DNA of 64,000 nucleotides from Ch128b sp964527925 (GCA_964527925.1 CAZGQO010000013.1:4780-68779), one strand, 5' to 3'. Shown: positions 27,905-37,464, counted from the stretch's first letter. Made by a program: numbers and translations. Notes: generated by a model not told the origin, from the letters alone.

Positions 27905-29827
27905 TCAGTATGTCAAAGGAAAAATAACTCTGACTATTGTACCCCTATTCACCTCTGATTCTATCTCAATTTTTCCATCCAATAATTCTACCAATTTCTT
28001 TGTAAGATTTAAACCAAGTCCAATTCCTTCATATTCTCTTGAAAGTCCCGATGATTCCTGTTCAAAAGGTTGAAATAATTTTGCTTTGAATTTTTCAGAT
28101 ATGCCTATTCCGGTATCAATGACTTCAATAATTCCCAAATTTTTATCTCCCCGTTTTAAAATAAAGGTTTTAATTTCAACACCACCTTTTTCAGTGAATT
28201 TTATTGCATTATCAATCAAATTTCTAAATACCAGGGTGAGTCTCTTTGCATCTGATTTCAACATAAAATCTTCAACAAAATTCTTTTTTAAAAACAAATT
28301 CTTTTCGTTTGCAGACGCTTCAAACGAATTTATTATGGGATCAAGAACCATAGAGATATTAAAATCTTCCAGAACAAGCTCAGCTTTTGATGATTCAATC
28401 AGAGAAATTTCGATTATATTATCCATTAAATTAAGTAAACGCATTCCGCCTCGTCTAATGCTCTTCGCAAAATCCATCAATTCAGTATTTGAGATAGATT
28501 CAAGCTCTGAAATCAACAAATCGCTGAAACCAAGAATTGAGTTTAAGGGAGTTCTTATTTCATGACTGATATTGAGTAAAAATGCACTTTTCAGTTTGTT
28601 GAGTTCTTCAATTTTGGATTTTTCCTGCTTGAGTAATTCATACATTATTTTTTGTTCTGTGATGTCCTTGTACAAACCAAAGATTCCAACTCTTTCACCT
28701 TTTAGTATAATTGGATAGCCAATCACAAGAACATCCACAAGACTTCCATCTTTACGCATTCTTTGAGTTTCAGTTATTACAACTTCATCCATCAAAACCT
28801 TATCGGAAAGCTTCAATCCCTCACTTTTTCTATCTGGCGGGACGATTAATTGATTTAAAGATAAACCAACAACTTCATCCTTCTTAAAATAAAACAATTT
28901 TTCAAAGGCATCGTTGATATCAATTATTTTATCATTTCTATCAAGAATTACAATTCCAATTGGTGCGTTTTCAAAAAGTTGCCGGAAAAATTCTCTTTGA
29001 ATAGCCAGATCTTCTTCTATCTTAATTTTATCAGTAATGTCAATTATATAACCTTCAAGTATAATTTGACCATCTCTTTCTTCAAGGACAATTCCCTGTT
29101 CCCACACCCACTTTATTTCACCTTCTTTAGTTTTAATTCTATAATTTAACTGAAAGGGCTTATTGGATTTAATTGATTCTTCAATTTCTTCATATACTTT
29201 TTGTCTATCCTCTTCTAGTATGAGATTTCCATAAGAAGTTTTATTAGCAATAAATTCATTGGCTGTGTAACTTGTTAATTCAAAACATCTTTCACTAATA
29301 AATTCCATTGTAAAATCTTTATCAAACTTACATCTGTAAACAACGCCTGGTAGGTTTTGAATCAGTACTTCAAAACTTTTTTGAGATTCAACCAATTGAG
29401 TAAGGATATTAATGTTTTCGGTAATATCAACTCCAAATGAAAGTACACCCAGAACTTCTCCATCCTTTTTTAAAACAGAGTTTCTCCAGCTGATGTGTCT
29501 CTCTTTTCCATCTTTGGTTAAAATTGGATTTTCAAATACTTCGACAACTTCATTTCTTTTTTTGAAATCTTCGAACAGTTTCCACACATGAGGATATTTC
29601 TCTATTGGAACTAAAATTTCGAACCAGTTTTTTCCAAGAATTTCTTTTTTTGAATAACCTGTTATCTTTTCAACTGCATCGTTAACTAAAAGAACATTCC
29701 CTTCTTTATCAAGCTGAACAAGTAGTACATTGTTAGTCCTCATCATTTCTTCAACAAAAAGCTCAGCCAACTTTAAGCGGCTGGTTAATTCATCTATCTT
29801 TGCTTTTAATTTTTCAAGTTCAGACAT
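27905..29827 (-). CDS. Soluble PAS-domain sensor histidine kinase
   Basis: This 640-residue kinase has no membrane segment, so it senses a cytoplasmic signal. After a short N-terminal coiled coil come three PAS/PAC units (about 35-140, 150-268 and 275-392). HisKA follows with the phospho-acceptor His422 (LLNISHEIRTPLN), then a HATPase domain with NLIDNAIKFTEKGG (N box) and the G boxes DTGIGIS and GIGLGL. No response regulator is adjacent, so it is an orphan kinase. The next gene downstream on the strand is the ferredoxin, past the repeats, and is probably a separate unit. Confidence 0.92.
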   Translation of the reverse strand: MSELEKLKAKIDELTSRLKLAELFVEEMMRTNNVLLVQLDKEGNVLLVNDAVEKITGYSKKEILGKNWFEILVPIEKYPHVWKLFEDFKKRNEVVEVFENPILTKDGKERHISWRNSVLKKDGEVLGVLSFGVDITENINILTQLVESQKSFEVLIQNLPGVVYRCKFDKDFTMEFISERCFELTSYTANEFIANKTSYGNLILEEDRQKVYEEIEESIKSNKPFQLNYRIKTKEGEIKWVWEQGIVLEERDGQIILEGYIIDITDKIKIEEDLAIQREFFRQLFENAPIGIVILDRNDKIIDINDAFEKLFYFKKDEVVGLSLNQLIVPPDRKSEGLKLSDKVLMDEVVITETQRMRKDGSLVDVLVIGYPIILKGERVGIFGLYKDITEQKIMYELLKQEKSKIEELNKLKSAFLLNISHEIRTPLNSILGFSDLLISELESISNTELMDFAKSIRRGGMRLLNLMDNIIEISLIESSKAELVLEDFNISMVLDPIINSFEASANEKNLFLKKNFVEDFMLKSDAKRLTLVFRNLIDNAIKFTEKGGVEIKTFILKRGDKNLGIIEVIDTGIGISEKFKAKLFQPFEQESSGLSREYEGIGLGLNLTKKLVELLDGKIEIESEVNRGTIVRVIFPLTY

Positions 29828-29842
29828 AGATATTAAAATTTA

Positions 29843-30379
29843 TTATTGATTATGATTTAATGGAGTGGGTATCATAAATTTCCAGTTATTTGAACCATCA
29901 GGAAATCTACCATAAGAAGTATCCGTTTTTTGAACGCTGTAAGTAATAGTATCAATCACTTCAAGACTTCTGGAAAATAAACCCAGCTGTTCACCGCTTG
30001 CTGAAAGTTTAAAGTTAGCATGTAAAAATCCCTGAGAAGAATCTTCATCACACCAAACTAAAACAAAGCTTTTTGGAGGGATGGTAACAGAAGGGAATTG
30101 CCATTTAGTTTTTTTTTGGAAATCATCGGTTAAGTAAAAAAGACTCAAATTAATTGTTGTATCCTCTCCGTTAAATAATTCAACCCAATCATCATATTGA
30201 TTTTTTTCATCAGCAATAGTCGATTTATTGGCAGCCATGAACTCGTTTATATAAAGCTTCAATTTCTGTGGAGGTTTTTCTTCTGGGGGCTGAGTTGGTT
30301 TATCACAAGCTTCAACAATAAAGAACAACGCAACCGAAGCAAGAAACAAAGTAATGATTCTTTTATTATTAAATTTCAT
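29843..30379 (-). CDS. Lamin-tail-domain protein, probable lipoprotein
   Basis: This 178-residue exported protein has a signal peptide ending FFIVEAC, an imperfect lipobox. A proline-rich linker follows, then a lamin tail (LTD) beta-sandwich: LYINEFMAANKS, DDWVELFNGEDTTINLSLFYLTDD, WQFPSVTIPPKSFVLVWCDED, HANFKLSASGEQLGLFS. LTD modules in bacteria bind surfaces or polymers, or accompany CotH kinases. The exact role is unknown. The ATG at 30379 lies within the end of the upstream porin gene (11-base overlap). It is the third gene of the DUF4956-porin-LTD set. Confidence 0.78.
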   Translation of the reverse strand: MKFNNKRIITLFLASVALFFIVEACDKPTQPPEEKPPQKLKLYINEFMAANKSTIADEKNQYDDWVELFNGEDTTINLSLFYLTDDFQKKTKWQFPSVTIPPKSFVLVWCDEDSSQGFLHANFKLSASGEQLGLFSRSLEVIDTITYSVQKTDTSYGRFPDGSNNWKFMIPTPLNHNQ

Positions 30380-31316
30380 AAGAAAAACCAATTATTAATG
30401 AATTTTCAAGTTTGTTTTTATTTTCTTCGCTTAACCAGTTTATCTGAAGTCTGAATTTTTTCACGGGGTTCCAATCAATTTTTCCTTCAACAAAATTGGA
30501 TGCCTGATTATTTATGTCTTTGTAATACTGACTGAATCTTACTCCAAAAATAAAATCTTTCAGGGTGAATTCGATTCCTGAGTAAAAGCCAGCAATTGTT
30601 TTATCTGTTTCTTTTTTGCCATAAAGCATTTCTGAATAAAAGAATAGATCTTTCAAAATCTTCAACCGAAAATCAAAACCATTTGCAACAAAATATTTTG
30701 CTGTAATTAAATCCATTATTTGAGCTGAGTTTATTCCGATTGAAAAATTTTTTGAATATGAGATTTCAATTCTTTCAGCGAATGTTTTTGAATTATTATA
30801 ATCACCCGATGGATCTCCATGATTACCATTAAAAACACCAGCAGAAATATAAAGGTGATATTTATCAAATTTACTGTTGTATGCAACAGTTAAGCCAAGG
30901 TCTCTTCCAGCGAATCCAAGCTGATCCAGTTCTTTTACAATTATTGATCTTTCAATGAATGGAAGATTTTTAACAGAAGTAAGTCGTTCCATTGAAAAGG
31001 GAATTTTGTGTCTACCAATTATAATCTCAAAGTCATTAAATACACTCAATTCAATTTTAGCATCTTTAATTAATTCAATTGATTCTGTGGGATCAATTTC
31101 AACTTCGCCTTTGATGAAATTTGAAATTTCCCCTTCAACTCCTAATCTTACTCTATTTAATATGAATTCGTTATTGGATTTATTTTGTTCTGAAAAGTTT
31201 ATCTGATAAATCGGTTGCAAAAATCCAAAAGCTTTATAAGCTGCACTCTCTTTTTGTTGAGCGAAGAGATTCAAGAAAGATGTGATTACCAATAAAAAAC
31301 CAATCTTATACTTCAT
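30369..31316 (-). CDS. Outer-membrane porin, OprO/OprP (phosphate-selective) type
   Basis: This 315-residue beta-barrel has a signal peptide (MKYKIGFLLVITSFLNLFAQ) and strands typical of porin O/P. These include RVRLGVEGEISNFIKGEVEI, FEIIIGRHKIPFSMERLTS, RDLGLTVAYNS and a final LIIGFSYEI ending in a hydrophobic residue. Family members pass phosphate or polyphosphate, but selectivity cannot be read here. The ATG at 31316 has GGTGATTGAG upstream and lies one base past the DUF4956 stop, so the genes form one operon. Confidence 0.82.
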   Translation of the reverse strand: MKYKIGFLLVITSFLNLFAQQKESAAYKAFGFLQPIYQINFSEQNKSNNEFILNRVRLGVEGEISNFIKGEVEIDPTESIELIKDAKIELSVFNDFEIIIGRHKIPFSMERLTSVKNLPFIERSIIVKELDQLGFAGRDLGLTVAYNSKFDKYHLYISAGVFNGNHGDPSGDYNNSKTFAERIEISYSKNFSIGINSAQIMDLITAKYFVANGFDFRLKILKDLFFYSEMLYGKKETDKTIAGFYSGIEFTLKDFIFGVRFSQYYKDINNQASNFVEGKIDWNPVKKFRLQINWLSEENKNKLENSLIIGFSYEI

Positions 31317-31317
31317 C

Positions 31318-32145
31318 TCAATCACCAATAGATTTCACAGAGAAGTAATCACTGACTTTGTCCGACTTCTTTTCAGTCCACATTATATCAATCACTTCGA
31401 ATTTTAATTCTTTTAATTTTTGAGTTATTTCATCTCGTACATCGAGATTATCGAGTACAATATCATAAGTTAACAGAGTTTGTTCTGGAGCTGATTTTTT
31501 TTCTTTGGATGAGACTAATTTATAGCTAACATTTTCTTTTGAAAGAATTTCATCGATATCTTCGAGCATAACTGCAGTTGCAACAGTAGGCACAGATATT
31601 TTCAGTGAGTAATTGTGTTTGATATTAAAAAATAAATTCAACAAAAAGTTTGGAAGAATATTGAAAATGTTAAATCCAACTCTTACAAAGAAAGTTGCAA
31701 TTATCGCAAGCAGATACAAGCCAACACCGCAAGCCATACCAACGCCAAGTGCAATTACAAGTGAGCTTGCTTCTCTTGGATTACTCAAGCTGTATCTGTA
31801 TCTGACAATTGTTGCCGCACCCATCAAACCAAAAGCACGAGCGATTTCACTTCCAATTATCATCATCATTAATGATGCAGCAAAAGCAAGAATGATGTGA
31901 GCTTCCATTACTGCAAATCCATAGGCATCTATTTTTCTTCTGTATGAAACAACCGCACCAAGAAATCCAGCAAGCAAAAATGAAAAAATCGTCAACCAGA
32001 TACTATGTGTACCTCCAATGTTGGGAAGAGTAGTTTCCTGTTTTATGATTTCCCAGAAATCATTTTGAGCGTATAGACTTACGGCTGAAATTAAAATTAG
32101 TAATGACAACAGTCTAAGTCGATTAAAGATGTTTCTCTTATTCAT
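31318..32145 (-). CDS. DUF4956 multi-pass membrane protein
   Basis: This 275-residue protein has an N-terminal signal-like segment. About five membrane helices follow, with the family hallmark IARAFGLMGAATIVRYRY, resembling MgtC-type motifs. A soluble C-terminal domain of about 100 residues (SLKISVPTVATAVMLEDIDEIL, then VLDNLDVRDEITQKLKELKF) has an ACT-like pattern. DUF4956 genes are often found beside VTC-type polyphosphate polymerases and CotH genes. Neither is present here, but a phosphate-porin-like gene is. The function is unproven. It is the first gene of a three-gene operon. Confidence 0.8.
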   Translation of the reverse strand: MNKRNIFNRLRLLSLLILISAVSLYAQNDFWEIIKQETTLPNIGGTHSIWLTIFSFLLAGFLGAVVSYRRKIDAYGFAVMEAHIILAFAASLMMMIIGSEIARAFGLMGAATIVRYRYSLSNPREASSLVIALGVGMACGVGLYLLAIIATFFVRVGFNIFNILPNFLLNLFFNIKHNYSLKISVPTVATAVMLEDIDEILSKENVSYKLVSSKEKKSAPEQTLLTYDIVLDNLDVRDEITQKLKELKFEVIDIMWTEKKSDKVSDYFSVKSIGD

Positions 32146-32280
32146 CGTTACTCATTCTTTTTTCTTAATTTATTATTGTTTATGATAAAATGAAAATGAT
32201 TTTTGAGAATTATTGGGATAAAATATTGATAAACACCTGAAATAAATCACTATTCTTATCAAAACTTTTGATTTGTGATG

Positions 32281-32343
32281 AAGTCGCTTACACATAATTT
32301 TAAGTTGATTAAAGCATTTCCAAGTTCATAAAGTCGTTAACAC
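32281..32343. promoter_or_regulatory. Pair of direct repeats AAGTCGyTwACAC between divergent genes
   Basis: AAGTCGCTTACAC (32281-32293) and AAGTCGTTAACAC (32331-32343) match at 11 of 13 bases, start 50 bases apart and share orientation. They lie in the 290-base gap between the DUF4956 and metallophosphoesterase genes. They could be a two-site operator. The rest of the gap is AT-rich with no gene. Confidence 0.35.
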
Positions 32344-32435
32344 TTAATGAACATTATAACTATTTTCAAAAAATCTTATAATTGCCAAATTTTTATTATT
32401 GATTTCTTGTTAAATATAAAAAATTAAGGTCAGAT

Positions 32436-33566
32436 ATGGTTATCTTTTTCACAATATTTTTCACTCTTTATACAATTATAAATTCATACATTTTTCTGCG
32501 AAGCTGGCAGACACTTTCGCACATTCCTCTATTAAGAATTCTTTATCCAATAATTTTTGTAATAGCAGCAATCTCTTACATTCTTGCAAAAATTTTTTCA
32601 GATAAACTGCCTGATTCTATTTACACTGTACTTATCTGGATTGGTTCGTTATGGTTTATGTTTCTGTTTTATCTCTTTCTGTTATTCTTAAGTATTGATC
32701 TAATAAAACTATTCAATCGATTTGTTCATTTCTTCCCTGTTGAATTATTATCAACTCAAGAATTTAAATTCTATTCAGCGATTGTTGTTTACTCGATAAC
32801 CATTTTATTTTCTGTTTATGGTTATTTCAATCGACTGAATATCAAAATCAAAGAACTTGATGTAAATCTTAATTCTTCGATGAATAAATCTTATCAAATT
32901 GTATTTTTTTCTGATTTGCATATTTCAGTTGTGAATAATCACAGCTTTCTTAAGTCTGTTGTTGAAAAGATTAATTCACTCGATCCAGATTTGATACTAA
33001 TTGGCGGCGATCTTGTGGATGAAAAAGCAAGTAAGTTAAAGAAAAGTCATCTTGCCGATGAGTTAAAGAACTTAAAATCCAGATTCGGCATCTATTCCAT
33101 CACAGGCAATCATGAATTTATCAACGAAGTTCACTCGACCACAAAATTTCTGGAAAGTCTTGGAATCAAGTTTATAAGAGATGAGTATGTTTTGATTGAT
33201 AGTTCATTTTATGTGATAGGCAGAGAAGATTTAAGCAGCAAAAATTTTACTGGTTACATAAGAAAATCTCTTGAGGAACTTACTCAATCAGTTAATAACT
33301 CACTTCCAAAAATTCTTTTAGACCACCAACCAGTAAATCTTCAAGAAGCAGTTTTAAACGGAATTGATTTGAAACTTTCAGGTCACACTCATCATGGTCA
33401 AATTGCACCAGCAAATTTAATTACAAAATTGGTATACGAAGTCAGCTGGGGATATAAACAAAAAGGCAAAACTCATTTTTATGTCTCATCAGGAATTGGA
33501 ACCTGGGGACCTCCAATTAAAATTGGAAATGACGCTGAGATTGTTTTAATCAATTTTAAATTCTGA
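32436..33566 (+). CDS. Membrane-anchored calcineurin-like metallophosphoesterase (YkuE/YaeI-like)
   Basis: This 376-residue protein has four N-terminal membrane helices (residues about 1-135), then a dinuclear metal phosphoesterase domain. The motifs are in order: FFSDLHIS, IGGDLVDE, GNHE and SGHTHHGQ. Relatives include YkuE and YaeI, which act on UDP-diacylglucosamine-like lipids or other phosphoesters. The substrate is unknown here. The ATG has AAGG upstream. It is divergent from DUF4956 and shares the gap that holds the direct repeats. Confidence 0.87.
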   Translation: MVIFFTIFFTLYTIINSYIFLRSWQTLSHIPLLRILYPIIFVIAAISYILAKIFSDKLPDSIYTVLIWIGSLWFMFLFYLFLLFLSIDLIKLFNRFVHFFPVELLSTQEFKFYSAIVVYSITILFSVYGYFNRLNIKIKELDVNLNSSMNKSYQIVFFSDLHISVVNNHSFLKSVVEKINSLDPDLILIGGDLVDEKASKLKKSHLADELKNLKSRFGIYSITGNHEFINEVHSTTKFLESLGIKFIRDEYVLIDSSFYVIGREDLSSKNFTGYIRKSLEELTQSVNNSLPKILLDHQPVNLQEAVLNGIDLKLSGHTHHGQIAPANLITKLVYEVSWGYKQKGKTHFYVSSGIGTWGPPIKIGNDAEIVLINFKF

Positions 33567-33709
33567 TATCTTTTTTGAGATAAATTGATTCAAACAAAAT
33601 ATGCTTCTGATTTACAAATTACTATTTCTAAATCCTGATCGTTTAATCAATAAGTTTTAATTTTTCTAAGGCATTAATTAATTTGAATTGGTAAAAGTAT
33701 GGTTATTAT

Positions 33710-34129
33710 ATGAAGGATATGGAAACAAAGAATTTTAAGGAAAAAATATCAGAAGTCTGCGAAATTTTAGAAACATCTTACTCTCTCGAAGACGATGTTT
33801 ATTACATTCCAATAAAAACAGAATCAGGTGGAATTGAAGAAGTAAGTTTATACGAAACACCCGATTCATATGGAGTGAATAAAATTGAATGCACAGTTAC
33901 TGTTGGACCAATCGTAAAAAATGTAGACTTACTTTACACATTTTTGAAAAATAATTTTGAACTTGATTATGGATCATTTGCAATTATAAATGAAGACAAT
34001 GTGGATGTATTAATACTTGTTCACAGCCTTATTTCTGAAACAAGTCTGCCTGATGATATTGCTGCAATCGCTTCCTATCTGGCAGAAGTAGCCCGCGAAA
34101 CAAGAGAAATTATCTCTAAACACACTTGA
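33710..34129 (+). CDS. Small acidic protein, possibly YbjN/CesT-like fold
   Basis: I do not recognise this 139-residue protein with certainty. It is acidic, has no signal or membrane segment, and shows an alpha-beta pattern (EDDVYYIPIK, NKIECTVTVGP, LLYTFLKNNFELDYGSFAII, VDVLILVHSLI, DDIAAIASYLAEVA). This resembles YbjN or type III chaperone-like domains. Its TGA overlaps the TTG of the next gene (TTGA), so it is coupled to the barrel protein. A chaperone or accessory role is possible but is only inference. Confidence 0.65.
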   Translation: MKDMETKNFKEKISEVCEILETSYSLEDDVYYIPIKTESGGIEEVSLYETPDSYGVNKIECTVTVGPIVKNVDLLYTFLKNNFELDYGSFAIINEDNVDVLILVHSLISETSLPDDIAAIASYLAEVARETREIISKHT

Positions 34130-36147
34130 AAACCAAATTGAAAAGAATTGCTTTCTTTGTATTCTTGCTTTGTATATCATCACTCTGGAGCAATCAAATT
34201 AATCCAGCTATTGGGAATTTCTTTTTTGCTGACTCAACAAAAAACATAATTCGTAAGGATTCAATTATTCCAATTCGAACGATTTCTTTCATTAAATCAA
34301 ATTCTTCGGTTATTGATAAATCGACTCTGGAGAGGTCAAACTTTTTTTCACCAATTCATTTAATAAGCTGGTACACAAACTCTTTTTTAGTTGATCCTGG
34401 ATTACCGTCAAATTTCTATGAATTTAAACTTTTTCAAAGTGACCAAAGGTCAACTTCTTATTTGATTAATGATAGAGAACTAAATGAACCATTGACTGGA
34501 CTTTTTGATCTTCGTGATTTTAGATTTGATGAATTGGAATCAATTGAGTTCATTATTCCAACCCGTTCGTTTCTTCTTTCTCGCAACAACAATGAAAACG
34601 CTGTTATATTAAATGAATTCAAAAGATATTCATCAATTCCTTACTCAAGATTGAAATACATCGAAGCACCTTATGATAATTTATTTTTTGATGGACTCTT
34701 CAATGTAAATCTCACTCGCAAAAACAATTTTGAATTTGGAATTACTAAACACAATGCATTGGGCAGATTTATAAATTCAGAAAAAGATTTATGGGCAGGG
34801 AAATTAAAACTCACTCATTACTTCTCTAATAAAATAAATTTTGATTTCACTTATCGATACTCAAAATCGCTTGTTCGATTCAACGAAGGTATAAACCTTA
34901 ATAATCCACTTCTTTCATCAGGTTCTTCATTTGATGAAATTTTGTACGACAATCAAAAAGCACTGCCTGTCAACGATGATGCTTATCACAAATGGACATT
35001 TAATACATGGGACTTAATTGTATTAATTCAACCTAATGACAGAATGCAAACATCAATCAATGCATATTACATTCAATCACTTCGAGAATTCAGAGATAAT
35101 GAACACAAAGCCGATTCACTCAAAATTTTTGATAATCACCTCTCGAAAACTTATGGTTTTACTTTGAGAGAAAATTTACAATTCTTGTTTAATCGCTTTG
35201 AACTCAGTTTTAATTTCGAAAAAATTGCAATCGAATCGCCGCATTATTTTTCAAATGTATCTGATAAGGAAATCAATTTTTATTTATTCAACCAATTCGA
35301 TTTAATTAAAAAGGTTACCCCATCAATCTATTTTAAGATCACATCGAATGATAATCTCAACAATCCACTTTTATCCTATGGTTCTGATGTAAATTTCGAG
35401 ATTAACGAAACAATAAGCTTTACATCCGGCTATGCTAACTTCAAAAAGTTCTTAAGTTATGATGAAAAGTATTTTTATCATTTCAACTTGATAAAAGATT
35501 ATTCCACCATCTCGATGCTCTATGGTGATTTGAAACTTAGAACAGAAAATATTTCAATTGAGAGTGAAATTTATTTCAAACAAATAAAGAACAACTCGAT
35601 TCAATCAGATTTTTACTCGATTGAACAAAACAATTCTATCTCAAATTTTCTGCCCGAAGAACATAAAAACTTTGGCGGAAAACTAAATCTTGAAACTTCT
35701 TTCTGGAAAATTTTTAATAGACTCATAGTTCTTTACAATGATAATCTCAATAAATTTTCTGGTTCAAAATTTCACAAAATCACTTCACCAAGATATCAGA
35801 TAAAATTCGAAGTCTTTTATAAAGACCTATTATTTAAAAACAGTCTTAACTTAATGGCTGGATTTAGATTTTATGGATTCAGTTCATTCAATGGAAGAAA
35901 TTTTTCTCCGTCAAAATTAACTTTTGTTGATATTCGCACACAAAACGATACTTTATTCAACGTAGCTTTGATAAAAATTCCTTCAAATTTTATTGTTGAT
36001 TTAGTTATATCTGGTCGAGTTAAAGATGCAGCCAATGTTTATTTTTCAATTGAAAATTTGTTCAACAAAAAATTTTATTACTTGCCTTATTATCCAGCAA
36101 ATGATATTCAATTTCGATTTGGATTAACATGGGAGTTCTATGACTAA
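34126..36147 (+). CDS. TonB-dependent-receptor-like outer-membrane protein
   Basis: This 673-residue protein has a signal peptide (KRIAFFVFLLCISSLWS). A degenerate plug-like segment (YLINDRELNEPLTGLFDLRDF, then ELESIEFI) is followed by many amphipathic strands and an end typical of TonB receptors (YFSIENLFNKKFYYLPYYP, then FRFGLTWEF). A clear TonB box and carboxypeptidase-like domain are missing, so it may be a plug-reduced receptor or porin. The start is a TTG that overlaps the previous stop (TTGA). It begins the signal peptide exactly, and no ATG occurs in frame until far inside. The next gene overlaps by 8 bases. Confidence 0.75.
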   Translation: MKTKLKRIAFFVFLLCISSLWSNQINPAIGNFFFADSTKNIIRKDSIIPIRTISFIKSNSSVIDKSTLERSNFFSPIHLISWYTNSFLVDPGLPSNFYEFKLFQSDQRSTSYLINDRELNEPLTGLFDLRDFRFDELESIEFIIPTRSFLLSRNNNENAVILNEFKRYSSIPYSRLKYIEAPYDNLFFDGLFNVNLTRKNNFEFGITKHNALGRFINSEKDLWAGKLKLTHYFSNKINFDFTYRYSKSLVRFNEGINLNNPLLSSGSSFDEILYDNQKALPVNDDAYHKWTFNTWDLIVLIQPNDRMQTSINAYYIQSLREFRDNEHKADSLKIFDNHLSKTYGFTLRENLQFLFNRFELSFNFEKIAIESPHYFSNVSDKEINFYLFNQFDLIKKVTPSIYFKITSNDNLNNPLLSYGSDVNFEINETISFTSGYANFKKFLSYDEKYFYHFNLIKDYSTISMLYGDLKLRTENISIESEIYFKQIKNNSIQSDFYSIEQNNSISNFLPEEHKNFGGKLNLETSFWKIFNRLIVLYNDNLNKFSGSKFHKITSPRYQIKFEVFYKDLLFKNSLNLMAGFRFYGFSSFNGRNFSPSKLTFVDIRTQNDTLFNVALIKIPSNFIVDLVISGRVKDAANVYFSIENLFNKKFYYLPYYPANDIQFRFGLTWEFYD

Positions 36148-36679
36148 AAAGATAATCACAATCTTTGGCTCTTCATTCCCTAAACCTGACGATGCAGAAT
36201 ACATCTTCGCATATGAATTAGGAAAAAAACTCGGTGAAAATGGATTCTCAATTTGCAATGGTGGATTTTACGGAACAATGGAAGCGGCGGCAAAAGGAGC
36301 TTTTGAAGCTAGATCCGAAACAATTGGTGTAACGGTAGATTTATTCAATCTGAAAGCTAATCAATTCATCAAAACGGAAATTCGTTGCTCCAATTTATTT
36401 GAACGAATTCAGAAATTAATCAGTCTTGGTGATGGATTCATTATCTTAAAAGGTGGGACAGGAACTCTTCTTGAATATGCAGCAATTCTTGAATTGAACA
36501 ACAAAAATTTGATTGATAGTAAACCAATCGCTGCTGATAAAGAATTATGGACTCAACTTACTGAACAAATGAATAACAGAAATACATTTGAAGGCAGACC
36601 CGAACTAAAAGTTTTTCTTAGCAATGATATCGATGAAATAGTTTGTTATTTCAAAAATTATTTTGAGAGTCTAAAATGA
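36140..36679 (+). CDS. LOG/TIGR00725-like Rossmann-fold nucleotide-binding protein
   Basis: This 179-residue protein belongs to the lysine-decarboxylase-like (LOG) superfamily. It shows IFGSSFPKPDD, then GGFYGTMEAAAKGA, and LKGGTGTLLEYAAI in place of the classical PGGxGTxxE. Relatives are nucleoside monophosphate phosphoribohydrolases or nucleotide-binding proteins. The change of PGG to KGG leaves the activity open. GGGAG upstream supports the ATG, which lies within the last 8 bases of the barrel gene. The stop overlaps the NUDIX start as ATGA. Confidence 0.82.
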   Translation: MTKKIITIFGSSFPKPDDAEYIFAYELGKKLGENGFSICNGGFYGTMEAAAKGAFEARSETIGVTVDLFNLKANQFIKTEIRCSNLFERIQKLISLGDGFIILKGGTGTLLEYAAILELNNKNLIDSKPIAADKELWTQLTEQMNNRNTFEGRPELKVFLSNDIDEIVCYFKNYFESLK

Positions 36680-37293
36680 AAGAGAAATGGTTAGATATTG
36701 CTCAAAGATTACAATCAATAGCGCAATCTGGCTTGCATTATTCTGAAAATCCCTTTGAAATAGAACGATACAAAAATGTTCTCGAAATAGCTGAAGAAAT
36801 TATTTCAATGCATACAGAAGTTGATAAATCTGAAATTCATAAATTATTTATCAGCGAAGCTGGTCACTCAACACCCAAAGTCGATGTGCGTGGCGTAGTT
36901 TTCAAAGACAATAAAATTCTTTTAGTGAAAGAAAAAGTCGATGGCAAATGGACTGTTCCAGGCGGCTGGGCAGATGTAGGTTTTTCACCAACCGAAAATG
37001 CTGAAAGAGAAGTCTTTGAAGAATCAGGTTTCAAAGTCAAAGCTAAAAAAGTTCTTGCTGTTTATGATAGAAATAAACAGGGTCATCCACCTTTCATTTT
37101 TCATCTTTATAAAATTTTCTTTCTTTGCGAAATAATTGGCGGAGAATCAAAAACCAGTTACGAAACAGAGGAAGTTGGATTTTTCGATGTTGATAATCTT
37201 CCTGAATTAAGTCTTGGAAGAATTACCAAAAAGCAGATTGAAAGATTTTTTGAACATCTAAAAAATCCAGACCTGCCAACAGATTTCGACTAA
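36676..37293 (+). CDS. NUDIX hydrolase with Nudix_N domain (CDP-choline pyrophosphatase-like)
   Basis: This 205-residue enzyme has an N-terminal helical domain (WLDIAQRLQSIAQSGLHYS) found in one NUDIX group. The NUDIX box follows: GGWADVGFSPTENAEREV and FEESGF, with RE and EE metal ligands. Proteins of this architecture include B. cereus CDP-choline pyrophosphatase, so a nucleoside-diphosphate-linked substrate is likely. It is cytoplasmic and ends the four-gene overlapping cluster that starts at 33710. Confidence 0.85.
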   Translation: MKEKWLDIAQRLQSIAQSGLHYSENPFEIERYKNVLEIAEEIISMHTEVDKSEIHKLFISEAGHSTPKVDVRGVVFKDNKILLVKEKVDGKWTVPGGWADVGFSPTENAEREVFEESGFKVKAKKVLAVYDRNKQGHPPFIFHLYKIFFLCEIIGGESKTSYETEEVGFFDVDNLPELSLGRITKKQIERFFEHLKNPDLPTDFD

Positions 37294-37388
37294 AACTCAT
37301 ATTCTTTTAGTTTAGAATTATTTGATTCAATCATATCAAAGAAATGCGATTTTCACTAAAAAATTCAAACTTTTTGAGACTTTTCAAA

Positions 37389-37417
37389 TTGAATTTATAA
37401 CAGATTCAAATTATATT
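37389..37417 (+). promoter_or_regulatory. Candidate sigma70-type promoter of ppiD
   Basis: TTGAAT (37389-37394) and TATATT (37412-37417) are 17 bases apart. The expected leader is about 40 bases and carries AAGGAG at 37451-37456 before the ATG at 37465. Confidence 0.55.
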
Positions 37418-37464
37418 TGATTACTTTTATCTTACAAAAAAATGATTCATAAGGAGATACTTGA

